Assembly: GCA_013329925.1 (NCBI GenBank)
Contig: DUJK01000210.1
Span: forward strand, 1 to 17,100
Length of the DNA: 17,100 bases
Direction: 5' to 3'
Source of the DNA: Candidatus Poseidoniaceae archaeon
GTDB taxonomy: Archaea; Thermoplasmatota; Poseidoniia; Poseidoniales; Poseidoniaceae
In this document: positions 1 to 8,885 of the stretch, one piece after another
Numbering within the stretch: position 1 is the first letter of the stretch
Layout of the letters: each line of letters opens with the position of its first letter
The notes under the pieces: generated by a model
Database searches by the model: none
What the model was told of the DNA's origin: nothing
What the model saw: only the letters and a program-made list of their open reading frames with translations
Made by a program: the position numbers and the translations under genes

Positions 1-1
1 C

Positions 2-3000
2 AAGCGTTCTGCATGGGGAGTGATTTTCCTTGTAGCGTTGTTTATTTTGCAAGGCGCCTCACAATTAGCATTCAATAATGAGCCTATTCAGACAGAAATA
101 ACTGAAAATAATGGTATTGAATGGGTTAGTTTTGAACTTAAAGACGGCGTTTATCATGATGCAGTTGGAACTTACGATAATTCAACCAGCAAAGAGTCTA
201 GGGAAGTGATTGCCAATACGATTTTGGGAACCTTCACCGAGTTTGGTTTAGAACTTTCACGACCCATCAGTGCTGAATTTCTCCAGCCTAGAGAGGATTT
301 ACGAGTGGCATTAATTGATTCAGATATCAATTTGAAAGAAGCAAGAGCACGAATTAACGACTTAGATGGGTTAGTAATTAGGGAGTATTTATCCCCATCA
401 GGTTTGGTTGTTCAAGGAACTCAAACTGCTCTTGAACAGTTATCTATGCTGGAAAACATCGCTTCAATTCAAAATGTTCCTGTCGCTCTAATAATAGAGC
501 CAAACCTTCTGGATGTCTTACTATTGCAGGGTTCTGAGCAATCATTACTGGGTGAAAGAGTCAGACTTGAAGGCTGGCGGGGCGAGTATGGACTAGAACA
601 AACAGTATCATTGAGCGATGGTATCTCTGAGGTAAAACAAGATTTACTCGAGGTGGTTAATTGGTCAATAACTGATGAGATAAAGTGGGATAGTGGTCGG
701 TTTGAAGGTGATTTAACGACCTCCAATATAATTGAATTAGCATCTCAACCAGCATTAAAATTACTTCGTTTCAATCCGGTTTTCCAAGTCCACAATAACA
801 ACGCTGGTAGCCATATGAAATCTAACAGCATGCAAATTTACTTTACCACAGATTTGGATGGTTCAGGCCAAACAGTTGCGGTTGCCGATTCAGGTCTGGA
901 TGAAGATCATGGCGATTTTGGTTCTCGCGTAGTAGCAAATAATGATGTCATCAATGACGGGTCTACTGCAGATCGTTGGTCCGGCCACGGTACTCACGTT
1001 TCATGCACAGTACTTGGCGATGGAAATCGTGGAGGTTATTCTGGCGTCGTCCCTGCAGCAGACCTTTATTTCCAAGCTATGGAAAACGATAACACAGGAA
1101 ACTTCCAATCTCCTTCGCTAAACAGCCTACTCAATTCAGCGTATAGCGCTGGGGCTAGAACTCATACCAATTCATGGGGTAATTCTGGAGGTTTTGGTCA
1201 ATACTCTTCTGAAAGCCAAGATGTTGATGATCGGGCTAATTACTATGACCGATATTACAGCGGAGCAGAAGGATTAACCATTCTATTTGCTGCTGGTAAT
1301 GATGGACCCGATTCCGATACAATCACTCCACCTGCAACTGCCAAGAATGCAGTGACCGTCGGGATGCATCAAAATCGTTACCAAGGTGCTCCCGATTACA
1401 TAATGGAAGGCTCTTCTCGTGGACCGCTTGATGATGGCAGAATCAAGCCAGATATATTGGCACCAGGCGGTTATGTGCGTTCATGTCGTGCTCAAGAGGC
1501 TGCAGACACAGGTGGTGCAAGCTGGTCCAGTACTTGGTATCTAGAATATACCGGGACTTCAATGGCTACACCAAATGCCGCTGGTGCAGCAGCCATGATT
1601 AGAGAATATTTGGAAGAAATTGCCCTTCGTCAATCACCTCAAGGAGCACTGGTCAAAGCACTCTTGATATTGGGAGCAGAGGATATTGGTACTAGAGATA
1701 TTCCAAACAATGATGAGGGCTGGGGTCGAGTCAACTTGCGTAATTCTCTAGCACCTCCAGACGGGCAAGGCGTTTGGGTCGATGACAGGTCACTACTCTC
1801 GGCAACAGGTAATTCAAAATCGTACACCTTTGATATCGATTCAGCAGGTGATCAATTCAAAGCGGTACTTGCTTGGTCTGATGAATATGCTTCAACATGG
1901 TCCAATACCCAATTGGTGACCGATTTAAATTTAGAAATTACTGACCCGAATGGTCAAACCTACCTAGGTAATGATTTCGCAAATGGACGTTCAACAACTG
2001 GAGGCAGTGCTGATTCTTTGAACAATGTAGAGGTAGTTTTGATAGATTCGGCAATTATTGGTACGTGGACTGTAGAGGTGATTGATGCTAATCATGGAGG
2101 TAGTAGGTCACAACCATTTTCTCTGGCAGTTATGGGTCATGGAATTAATGATCTCAAACCAGACTTGGTGATGATCGAATCCGGTTACAGCATTGACATT
2201 GCTATCCCCAGTGTTGGTCAGCAAACAGAATTAATTTGTATGCTGGAAAATACTGGTAATATTAGATCTGACCCATTTGATGTGACACTCGAGGTAAATG
2301 GTGTAGAATTAGGCTCACAATCAATGGAACTTAGTGGTGGAGCAGACCGTGAATTAGTATGGTCATGGACTCCACAAACTTCAGGCGAGAACACAGTCTC
2401 ATTCATCATCGATAAAGCTGGAGTGATTGTTGAAACTCTTGAAACAAATAATCGTCTTGACGTGATAGTAAATGTTTCTGAACCAGGGGTGGCCATTTCT
2501 TCCTTGCAACAAACCTATGTCTTACAAGACGCAAAACAGACTTCAACCACTTGGCAAATCAGTTTACAAAATACCGGTTTACTCCCAACCAATGCCTCCA
2601 TCGGCTATTCAACCATTCTATCAGTCGATAATGGCAGCGAGATGGATTGGTATGTTGGACTATCCGGAAGTGATTATTCACTTGAAGGTCTAGAGTCAGC
2701 AGATCTATCAGTAACTGTGCTACATCAAGAGTCTCCTTTGCCCGGGACATATCAAATAATTCTAATCGGGCAAGATTTAGATAACAGTATATCTGAACAA
2801 TATTACCTTGAATTATCTGTAGGGGAAATCCCCGACATCGAAGTTGTTACGGATTATGACATTGTCCCAGTCCACCCAATTGAGCCCACTTCTGTGCCAA
2901 TTTATTTGTTCAACACCGGTAATACTGAGATTGCATATGATCTTCAAGTTCAATCACCAAACGGATGGGATGCCAACTTTATCCAAGACTTTACGCCTAG

Positions 3001-4555
3001 CAAATTTGCCACTTCACCGCTTGTTGCAGCTAATGATTTCACCACCTTAGACATGGTAATTGAACCACCTTCGGTGGTGCCAAATTCTGGCTATCAAACA
3101 TTGCTTACCTTAAGCGTCACTTCTAAAACAACTCCAGCAGTAAATTGGTTAATTGAGGTGCCTATCGAGGTTGAGGCAGTAAAATCGGTACAAGTTAGAA
3201 GCGATACTTCAGTAATTAATCTTCAGCCAGAGTCCCAATTAGTCATGGTTTTTACCGTAGAAAATAAGGGCAATTTACCGGTTAAATTATCACCAACTTT
3301 TATTCTTCCTCAAGGCATACAAGTGATTAGTTCAACAGGCGTCATTGATCTAGCAGTGGGTGGATCAGAAATATATCTTACAACTCTGCAATTATCAAGC
3401 AGTGCTAAATCTGGTGAAGCGAAAGTACATTTTGACAACGGTTCTGACCGGTTTACTTGGAGTGAATATTTTGACGTACAAATTTATCCAAAACCGAGTC
3501 TATCGTTTGAAAAAGTAATTTATCCAGATGGCCAAGAGTATTCTGCTACATTCTATGGTTCTGGTTCTCACCCTGCTGGAGCAGAATTACAATTTATTTG
3601 GACCTTAACCAATGATGCAGATGTTCAATGGCAACCCGTAGTAAGCACGGTAAGCGATCCTAAACTTTCTGTTGCTTGTGGCTCACTTGAAACAATAGGT
3701 TATCAAGAATCAACGCAGTTAACCTGTAATGTGTTGACAAGTTCAGAAAGTCTACCCTTTAGTGAGCCGAGTTTTACTCTAGAGTTTGCTGGTGCTGGAA
3801 CTGATTATTCAGAACAATTCTCCCTTTACATAGGTGGCTATGAAGAGGTGTCATGGTCAGGATTGTCATCAAATAATTTCACAGAAGGAGAGGTAAAAGA
3901 AGTACAAATTTTAGTGACAAATACCGGTACTTTACCATTCAACTACGTGGCTAGTTTCGACTCAAATAAGGATTGGAAAGTAGCGGTTGTCGGCGATGGG
4001 ATAATCGATCTTGAAGTTGGAGAATCAAAAACCTTGAAGTTCACAGTCAAACCAACAAGTTCTGGTTTGAGCGACCTTAGTATTCAATTTGCCGGAATGG
4101 ATGACTCGGCAGGAAATAACTACCGCTTTACTGCTAATGCACAGGAGAGCGCTTCACAAGATACTGCCCTTGGTATTTCTGCGACTCAAATCGGTATAAC
4201 TCTAGCTGTGATTTTATTGGTAGTAATAATCGGTCTAGTAGTTCTAAAACCTAGCAAAAGGCAACAAATTGCTCCTCCAATGATGCCATTTACCCAACCC
4301 CAAGTTGTCACCCCTCAACCAAGACCTCCAGTGGCAAATTTATCGCCTCCAACAGTTAAACCTGCCCCAACTAGCCAAGTTGTCACTCCTGCTCCGGTAT
4401 GTTGGAATTGTCGCAAACCGATTGAGGGGAAGGTCGTTGGATGTCCTCAGTGCGGTGCTAGATATCACGCAGAAAGCACCGATGGCTGTGACATTAATTC
4501 AGTTCAAAACTGTTTAAGTTGTCAATCTCCCTCATCGACTTTTGTTAGCGAATAA
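2..4555 (+). CDS. Membrane-anchored KP-43-type subtilisin-like serine protease (S8) with Ig-like repeats and zinc-finger tail, 5' partial
   Basis: Secreted serine endopeptidase, predicted to be tethered to the cell surface. The frame is open to the window edge: codons before the GTG at 20 encode KRSAWG followed by a hydrophobic run, so this is a signal peptide whose true start lies upstream. Numbering from the GTG at 20: an S8 propeptide-like segment (about 95-155); the S8 catalytic domain with Asp290 (VADSGLD), His323 (GHGTHV), oxyanion Asn427 (AAGNDG) and Ser514 (GTSMATP), all present; then a beta-barrel with VLAWSD and LNLEITDPNG...GNDF motifs typical of KP-43 proteases; a CARDB-like domain near 740; further Ig-like repeats with NTG/NKG/NDA signatures near 848, 962, 1080, 1195 and 1299; one membrane helix (about 1391-1409) followed by KPSKR; a Pro-rich linker; and a Cys/His tail (1461-1501). 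Catalytic competence is well supported; substrate is unknown. It stands upstream of another Ig-repeat surface protein and may feed peptides to the cell or process surface proteins (inference). Confidence 0.88.
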   Translation, partial: KRSAWGVIFLVALFILQGASQLAFNNEPIQTEITENNGIEWVSFELKDGVYHDAVGTYDNSTSKESREVIANTILGTFTEFGLELSRPISAEFLQPREDLRVALIDSDINLKEARARINDLDGLVIREYLSPSGLVVQGTQTALEQLSMLENIASIQNVPVALIIEPNLLDVLLLQGSEQSLLGERVRLEGWRGEYGLEQTVSLSDGISEVKQDLLEVVNWSITDEIKWDSGRFEGDLTTSNIIELASQPALKLLRFNPVFQVHNNNAGSHMKSNSMQIYFTTDLDGSGQTVAVADSGLDEDHGDFGSRVVANNDVINDGSTADRWSGHGTHVSCTVLGDGNRGGYSGVVPAADLYFQAMENDNTGNFQSPSLNSLLNSAYSAGARTHTNSWGNSGGFGQYSSESQDVDDRANYYDRYYSGAEGLTILFAAGNDGPDSDTITPPATAKNAVTVGMHQNRYQGAPDYIMEGSSRGPLDDGRIKPDILAPGGYVRSCRAQEAADTGGASWSSTWYLEYTGTSMATPNAAGAAAMIREYLEEIALRQSPQGALVKALLILGAEDIGTRDIPNNDEGWGRVNLRNSLAPPDGQGVWVDDRSLLSATGNSKSYTFDIDSAGDQFKAVLAWSDEYASTWSNTQLVTDLNLEITDPNGQTYLGNDFANGRSTTGGSADSLNNVEVVLIDSAIIGTWTVEVIDANHGGSRSQPFSLAVMGHGINDLKPDLVMIESGYSIDIAIPSVGQQTELICMLENTGNIRSDPFDVTLEVNGVELGSQSMELSGGADRELVWSWTPQTSGENTVSFIIDKAGVIVETLETNNRLDVIVNVSEPGVAISSLQQTYVLQDAKQTSTTWQISLQNTGLLPTNASIGYSTILSVDNGSEMDWYVGLSGSDYSLEGLESADLSVTVLHQESPLPGTYQIILIGQDLDNSISEQYYLELSVGEIPDIEVVTDYDIVPVHPIEPTSVPIYLFNTGNTEIAYDLQVQSPNGWDANFIQDFTPSKFATSPLVAANDFTTLDMVIEPPSVVPNSGYQTLLTLSVTSKTTPAVNWLIEVPIEVEAVKSVQVRSDTSVINLQPESQLVMVFTVENKGNLPVKLSPTFILPQGIQVISSTGVIDLAVGGSEIYLTTLQLSSSAKSGEAKVHFDNGSDRFTWSEYFDVQIYPKPSLSFEKVIYPDGQEYSATFYGSGSHPAGAELQFIWTLTNDADVQWQPVVSTVSDPKLSVACGSLETIGYQESTQLTCNVLTSSESLPFSEPSFTLEFAGAGTDYSEQFSLYIGGYEEVSWSGLSSNNFTEGEVKEVQILVTNTGTLPFNYVASFDSNKDWKVAVVGDGIIDLEVGESKTLKFTVKPTSSGLSDLSIQFAGMDDSAGNNYRFTANAQESASQDTALGISATQIGITLAVILLVVIIGLVVLKPSKRQQIAPPMMPFTQPQVVTPQPRPPVANLSPPTVKPAPTSQVVTPAPVCWNCRKPIEGKVVGCPQCGARYHAESTDGCDINSVQNCLSCQSPSSTFVSE
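4400..4525 (+). other. C4HC3 zinc-finger-like tail of the protease
   Basis: Residues 1461-1501 of the protease carry CWNC, then CPQC, then a His (YH at 1482-1483), a single Cys (1490) and CLSC (1498-1501). This is eight possible ligands in the order CxxC, CxxC, H, C, CxxC, like compact RING/PHD-type cross-brace zinc domains. It follows a membrane helix, a basic KPSKR stretch and a Pro-rich linker, so it should face the cytoplasm. Its function is unknown; protein-protein contact is more plausible than catalysis. Confidence 0.6.
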
Positions 4556-4565
4556 TGGTGAATGT

Positions 4566-4582
4566 GAATTATTTTTAATTAA
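4566..4582 (+). promoter_or_regulatory. AT-rich candidate promoter element upstream of the second surface-protein gene
   Basis: The 97-base gap between the two surface-protein genes contains a run of almost only A and T. This could be a TATA box for the downstream gene, with transcription beginning about 25 bases later. There is no strong T-tract terminator for the protease gene. The call rests on composition only. Confidence 0.25.
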
Positions 4583-4652
4583 CTGCTTTTCACGGTGATT
4601 TTTTAGCACAATAAAGGATAGGCTTTTGATACTAAGTCGTTCACCGCTAATC

Positions 4653-7600
4653 ATGCTCAACCGAAGGGAAAGTGTGTCTCGTGCTAATCGGGCGGCATTT
4701 TTCTTGGTTAGTCTAATGTTGGTATCACTACTGCCACTGATTGCTACACCCGTTTCAGCAGCCCCAAGTATCAGTCTAAATGTTTCTCCAAACTCGTTAG
4801 AAGTTAATCCGGGTGATTCTGGTGAGTATACTGTAAGAGTAACCAACACGGGAAGTGATCCAGTGACGGTCAACTTACAAGCCAGCAACGAACCTGGTGA
4901 GGATTGTAATGGTTTTAGTTCAACAATTGGCCAAATAGCTGGACAGATTGATGCGGGCGCAACCGAGGAGACCACAATGAACGTCACGGTTGCTCAAACA
5001 GTAGAAGCAGATACATCATGTGATACCACTGTAACTGCAAGTATAACTGCGGTAATTGGCGCACCAGCGGCTGAAATACCGGAACCTTCGACAGAAACAG
5101 TCACCACTACTACTGGTGATGGATCTGGTGGGGGTCTTTGGGGTGTTGATCTATACTTTGACGGAGTAAAAGATCGCAATGACAAGACCATTACTTACAC
5201 CGGCTCTTCATCATTAATTGAATACATGATCACGGTTGAAAATACCGGACAACAAAATTCGACTACAGTAAACTTGACTCTTCAAGAGCGAGACGATAGT
5301 GGCTGCGGCAACGCAGGTGATTTAGAAGCCACACTGAGCGATAATACGGTTACTTTAGATGCCGAAGATGAGGATGATGACGATGCAAACAAAGAAGTTG
5401 TATATGTCGAAGTTGAAGTTCCAGATGGCCAAGAAGCCGATGATTATTGTTGGGAGGTGATTGGTACTGTCACCACGCCGAACCCGACCGAAGAAGTAAC
5501 CGATACGGTGAATTTAGAACTCGAAGTACCAGTCCTCAAAGAGTGTTCAATGTCCTTATCCAAGACCACATTAAACCTAAATCCAAACCAAGAAGGAACT
5601 TTTTCAGCAACCCTGACCAATGACGGAAATAGTGACTGGTCAGTCAGTATGACCAGGTCTGGAGAGCGTGCTAGTTGGGTTACATCAGATGGGCCTTCAA
5701 GTGGTGTCTTGCCCTATGATGACGGAAGTGGAACCAAAACCTTTGATTTCAAAGTCACACCAGACGACTCTGAAAATGCCGGCTCGTCAAATTCTATCAC
5801 TATCCAAGCCAAAGATGGTAATACAGTAAAATGCAGCAAGGTTATTTCAATTGTACTTGGTCAATCGTTTGGTGCTGAACTCAGCCTAACAACTCAATCA
5901 CTGGGTCCAATTGAGCCTGGAGAAAACCGCACGTCTTCAGTTACAGTAACCAATACAGGTAATGGTCAAGATAACCTAAGGATTTCAGTATCTTCTGCTC
6001 CATCGGGCTGGGGAGTTCAATTAGAACAATCCACTGTTACAGTTAACAGTCGTCATGGCGCCGGCAAATCCGTCAATGTACAATATTCGGTTTCCGTGCC
6101 ACTAAATGCCCTTGCTACCGAAAGCATTGAGTTAACATTCTCAGTTTTACCTGCCGGCGGCGGTGCTGCCTACCAAAGTAAAATTTTGACTGTGACAGTG
6201 AGTGAAACTCACGGAATGTCCTCAAGTTCAGTAATACCCGCAGATAGCAATGGATATATTTCTCAAACCGGTGATTATAATGATGTTTTAGTATTCCCAA
6301 TAGAGGTTGAAAACCTTGGTAATAATGATGACGTGTTTAGGTTTTACACCAAACAACAACGCCCCTCATCAGGAACAAATTGGGATATTTCATTCACTGA
6401 TTCAGTCGGTGATACTAAGACCGAATTTAACGTTCCAGCAAGGCAAAGCCTAGTAATCAACGTAAATGTTCTGGTCCCTAATGTTGGAAATTACAACAAC
6501 AATGACATAATTATCGAGATCACCAATTTAGAACATTCGACTAATGACGACGAGGATGGAGATGGCCTGCCAGATAATAAGGCACAATTTACCATCAGGG
6601 CAATTAAGAATAATATTACCTATTCTATGGAAACTAGATTTGGTGATGGCGATTATAATTCAGTAACCATCGATAATAAAGCCGCATCGGTAATTTTAGC
6701 TCCTGAGGGCACAATGACGTTTGAATTCTGGATTGAGAACGTCGGTACTCCGCAAGTAGGACCTTCAGGTCTATTGAGGTCAGATTTAGCAGTAATCGAT
6801 ATCAACGGTCTTGAAGGAATCGCGACAAGACAGATCTTTGTTGATGGTGAGTTATATGACGGAAGCGTGCCGATAACAACTAAATTTGCGATTTTTAATC
6901 TAACCTCGCAAACCTACCTATTAGATGAAAACGGGCAACCATATCTTGCCGAATCAGAATTTGGTGCGAATTCAATTATGCTCAGTAATAATATCAGTTC
7001 TTTTGGTAATGAAGTTAGGAAATTCAAACAAAAAGTAATGGTAATTGTTGAGGTAAGCCCAAGCGCCCAAACTGGCGATGTTGGGATACTCGAAGTGGTA
7101 GTATTTAGCCAAGAAAATGCCGCTGACAGGACTACTGGCAGACTTGTATTGAACCTAGAAGTTCAAACTATCTATGATATTCAATTTGATGACAGTGTGG
7201 AACTTTACTATGAATTGGAGTATCCCGACAGAAAGGAAATTCCAATCTCTATTGTTAACGATGGTAATACTCGTACCCAATTCATAATTTACACCCCTGA
7301 GAGTTTTAGAGGATGGTCAGTTGAACTTGACAGAGCAGACTCTAGTTGTTCAACTGTTTCTGAAGGACTAAAGTGCTGGGCAGATGTTGACGAAGTAATC
7401 GAAATTATTGCTCTTGTAAGGCCATCATATGATGCAGAAATAAAGGATAATTACACATTTACTCTCTCAGTTGAGCCTGTGGAAATAGGTGTTGTTGGAC
7501 GAGAAAATATCGAAATCTCAGTACTTGGAGAACCTGATGACGGACCCCTTGGCCTTGGCCTTTCTCAAGGGCAAATAGAAAGCGGAGTTTACCTTATTGT

Positions 7601-8258
7601 AGCAATATTGTTTGCTGGAATAATGTATCGAGCGGGGAAACCGACAATCGATCAAATGGTTGAATCAGGTAGAAACAGAAACCGTGCCAAGTATGCCGAG
7701 AAACTCATTGCGTCTAGAGAGCAAGGGTTTACTTCAAGTAGTGCATTTAGTGTTAATCCAGTACCTTACCGTTCAGCAAAACTAGAATGGTTTGTGTTAG
7801 TACCAATCACCCTAGGTTTGTACGGTCTTTGGATAAATTATCGCATGGCAAATGAAATGAAAAAGCACGCAAATGTTGGGCCAGGTGGCGTTAAACACCT
7901 AATATTCACAATAATTCCACTACTGAATATCTATCGTATGTTCCAATTTGTTGGAGAAATTAGGCAACTAGAAGAACAAACCAAGCACTCAACTAAACTA
8001 TCTACCTCTTCGCCGTTAATCTGGTTACTATTAGGAGTTACAATATTCCCAGCATTGGGCGTTGGTGGCTTTATTGTCGGGGCATTAGCATTGCTGCCAA
8101 TCTTCCTGCTGCTAGGTAATTTAGTAGCTCAAATATTGGCTTATGCAATGTATTACCTAATCTTCTGGTGTCTTGCAGCATATCCGTTCTACAAGATTTG
8201 GCAGATGATGCAAGAATCACTCAATGCTTCATGGGCAATATGGTTCGGCAAAGTTTGA
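4653..8258 (+). CDS. Large secreted/membrane protein with NEW3-like Ig repeats and C-terminal DUF4234-like membrane domain
   Basis: Cell-surface protein of 1201 residues and unknown function. The ATG at 4653 gives a textbook signal peptide: a basic N-region with several Arg, a hydrophobic core, and a likely cut after PVSA at about residue 36. A TTG at 4626 in the same frame has an AAGGATAGG stretch close upstream and cannot be excluded as the start. The ectodomain has about seven beta-sandwich repeats, each with a VTNTG/VENTG/LTNDG-type signature (near residues 63, 195, 321, 432, 552, 694 and 867), as in NEW3/CARDB-type domains. An acidic segment lies near 235-245 and a DxDGDGxxD-type calcium-loop-like motif at 632-641. 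A membrane helix at about 974-996 is followed by a basic linker and a polytopic C-terminus (about 1040-1201) whose LGLYGLW...N motif and following hydrophobic helices resemble DUF4234. No enzymatic motif was seen. It is probably an adhesive or structural surface protein. Confidence 0.8.
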   Translation: MLNRRESVSRANRAAFFLVSLMLVSLLPLIATPVSAAPSISLNVSPNSLEVNPGDSGEYTVRVTNTGSDPVTVNLQASNEPGEDCNGFSSTIGQIAGQIDAGATEETTMNVTVAQTVEADTSCDTTVTASITAVIGAPAAEIPEPSTETVTTTTGDGSGGGLWGVDLYFDGVKDRNDKTITYTGSSSLIEYMITVENTGQQNSTTVNLTLQERDDSGCGNAGDLEATLSDNTVTLDAEDEDDDDANKEVVYVEVEVPDGQEADDYCWEVIGTVTTPNPTEEVTDTVNLELEVPVLKECSMSLSKTTLNLNPNQEGTFSATLTNDGNSDWSVSMTRSGERASWVTSDGPSSGVLPYDDGSGTKTFDFKVTPDDSENAGSSNSITIQAKDGNTVKCSKVISIVLGQSFGAELSLTTQSLGPIEPGENRTSSVTVTNTGNGQDNLRISVSSAPSGWGVQLEQSTVTVNSRHGAGKSVNVQYSVSVPLNALATESIELTFSVLPAGGGAAYQSKILTVTVSETHGMSSSSVIPADSNGYISQTGDYNDVLVFPIEVENLGNNDDVFRFYTKQQRPSSGTNWDISFTDSVGDTKTEFNVPARQSLVINVNVLVPNVGNYNNNDIIIEITNLEHSTNDDEDGDGLPDNKAQFTIRAIKNNITYSMETRFGDGDYNSVTIDNKAASVILAPEGTMTFEFWIENVGTPQVGPSGLLRSDLAVIDINGLEGIATRQIFVDGELYDGSVPITTKFAIFNLTSQTYLLDENGQPYLAESEFGANSIMLSNNISSFGNEVRKFKQKVMVIVEVSPSAQTGDVGILEVVVFSQENAADRTTGRLVLNLEVQTIYDIQFDDSVELYYELEYPDRKEIPISIVNDGNTRTQFIIYTPESFRGWSVELDRADSSCSTVSEGLKCWADVDEVIEIIALVRPSYDAEIKDNYTFTLSVEPVEIGVVGRENIEISVLGEPDDGPLGLGLSQGQIESGVYLIVAILFAGIMYRAGKPTIDQMVESGRNRNRAKYAEKLIASREQGFTSSSAFSVNPVPYRSAKLEWFVLVPITLGLYGLWINYRMANEMKKHANVGPGGVKHLIFTIIPLLNIYRMFQFVGEIRQLEEQTKHSTKLSTSSPLIWLLLGVTIFPALGVGGFIVGALALLPIFLLLGNLVAQILAYAMYYLIFWCLAAYPFYKIWQMMQESLNASWAIWFGKV

Positions 8259-8304
8259 GTTTAATTAGTACGCAGGCACCCGGTTTTTCCAATTGTCTTT
8301 GTTT

Positions 8305-8315
8305 CAAAAATTTTC
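8305..8315 (+). promoter_or_regulatory. Possible TATA-like element for the nuo operon
   Basis: The 132-base spacer between the surface-protein gene and nuoA holds an A5T4 run here and a second AT-rich patch at 8343-8350. Either could be the TATA box for the respiratory operon. A short inverted repeat (AAGC-GTAT-GCTT, 8363-8374) lies just before the nuoA ribosome binding site. No experimental or comparative support is available. Confidence 0.25.
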
Positions 8316-8390
8316 AAACATTTGGCAACCCTTATTGGGGGGTAATTATTGGAATGCTTGCTAAGCGTATGCTTTGCACTGGGTGAGCGA

Positions 8391-8876
8391 ATGTCCGGAC
8401 TAGAATCAGTGCCAAGTGCGTACCTTTCTATCGGCTTTTTGACAGTTGTCGGAATACTAATGCCGTTGACCAATTTTATCATCACGTGGGTAGTTCGACC
8501 TAGAGTGGATCCGGCGCGTCCTCACATCACCAAATCATACCTCTTGGAGGGCTATGAAAGAGATCACAGTTTGTACCCTAGAAGGTTAACCACCTTCGAG
8601 TGCGGTAGTGAGCCTGTTGGCGATGCAATGATTCAATTTCACTTTCAATACTACTGGTATGCGATCATCTTCCTAGTTTTTGATGTGGCTTTCATGTTCT
8701 TAGTTTTGGGCGGAATGGTTGCTTCAGATGCAACAGCCCAAGATTTAGCAGATAGTGCTAGAAGCGGCGCAGTGGATAGAGCAAAAGATGCTTTAATGGT
8801 ACTTTCAGCTTACTTTGCAATCATGTCACTTGGCGTATGGTACGTCTTTAGAAAAAGAGGTAGAATTTACATCTGA
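8391..8876 (+). CDS. nuoA: NADH-quinone oxidoreductase-type complex I subunit A
   Basis: Small membrane subunit near the junction with the peripheral arm; it helps form the quinone site surroundings and the first part of the proton channel. It has 161 residues with three helices (about 12-35, 88-108 and 133-152). The family signature FECGSEPVG is at 69-77, with the reactive loop Cys71. The start at 8391 is chosen because GGTGA stands four bases upstream, as at other genes of the operon; an upstream in-frame TTG at 8349 adds 14 non-conserved residues. Two oddities are visible. The FDVE motif at the end of helix 2 reads FDVA (Asp98 kept, Ala100 in place of Glu), and the loop between helices 2 and 3 is long and polar and lacks the usual Pro-Trp. 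It is the first gene of the operon, nine bases before nuoB. Confidence 0.92.
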   Translation: MSGLESVPSAYLSIGFLTVVGILMPLTNFIITWVVRPRVDPARPHITKSYLLEGYERDHSLYPRRLTTFECGSEPVGDAMIQFHFQYYWYAIIFLVFDVAFMFLVLGGMVASDATAQDLADSARSGAVDRAKDALMVLSAYFAIMSLGVWYVFRKRGRIYI

Positions 8877-8885
8877 GGTGAAATT
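8875..8885 (+). promoter_or_regulatory. Stop-embedded Shine-Dalgarno site, nuoA/nuoB
   Basis: GAGGTGA at 8875-8881 begins inside the nuoA TGA stop (8874-8876). Four bases (AATT) separate it from the nuoB ATG. It fixes the nuoB start and suggests coupled translation. Confidence 0.8.

Noticed and set aside
4400..4525. Cys/His tail of the protease as a ubiquitin ligase RING domain
   Set aside because: The ligand order fits a cross-brace zinc domain, but no ubiquitin-like protein, E1 or E2 is in the window; only a zinc-binding tail can be supported.
4532..4987. Minus-strand open frame of 151 codons over the intergenic region and the signal peptide of the second surface protein
   Set aside because: The plus-strand signal peptide and first Ig-like repeat explain the region; the reverse frame looks like a low-complexity mirror of Thr/Val/Ser-rich coding sequence.
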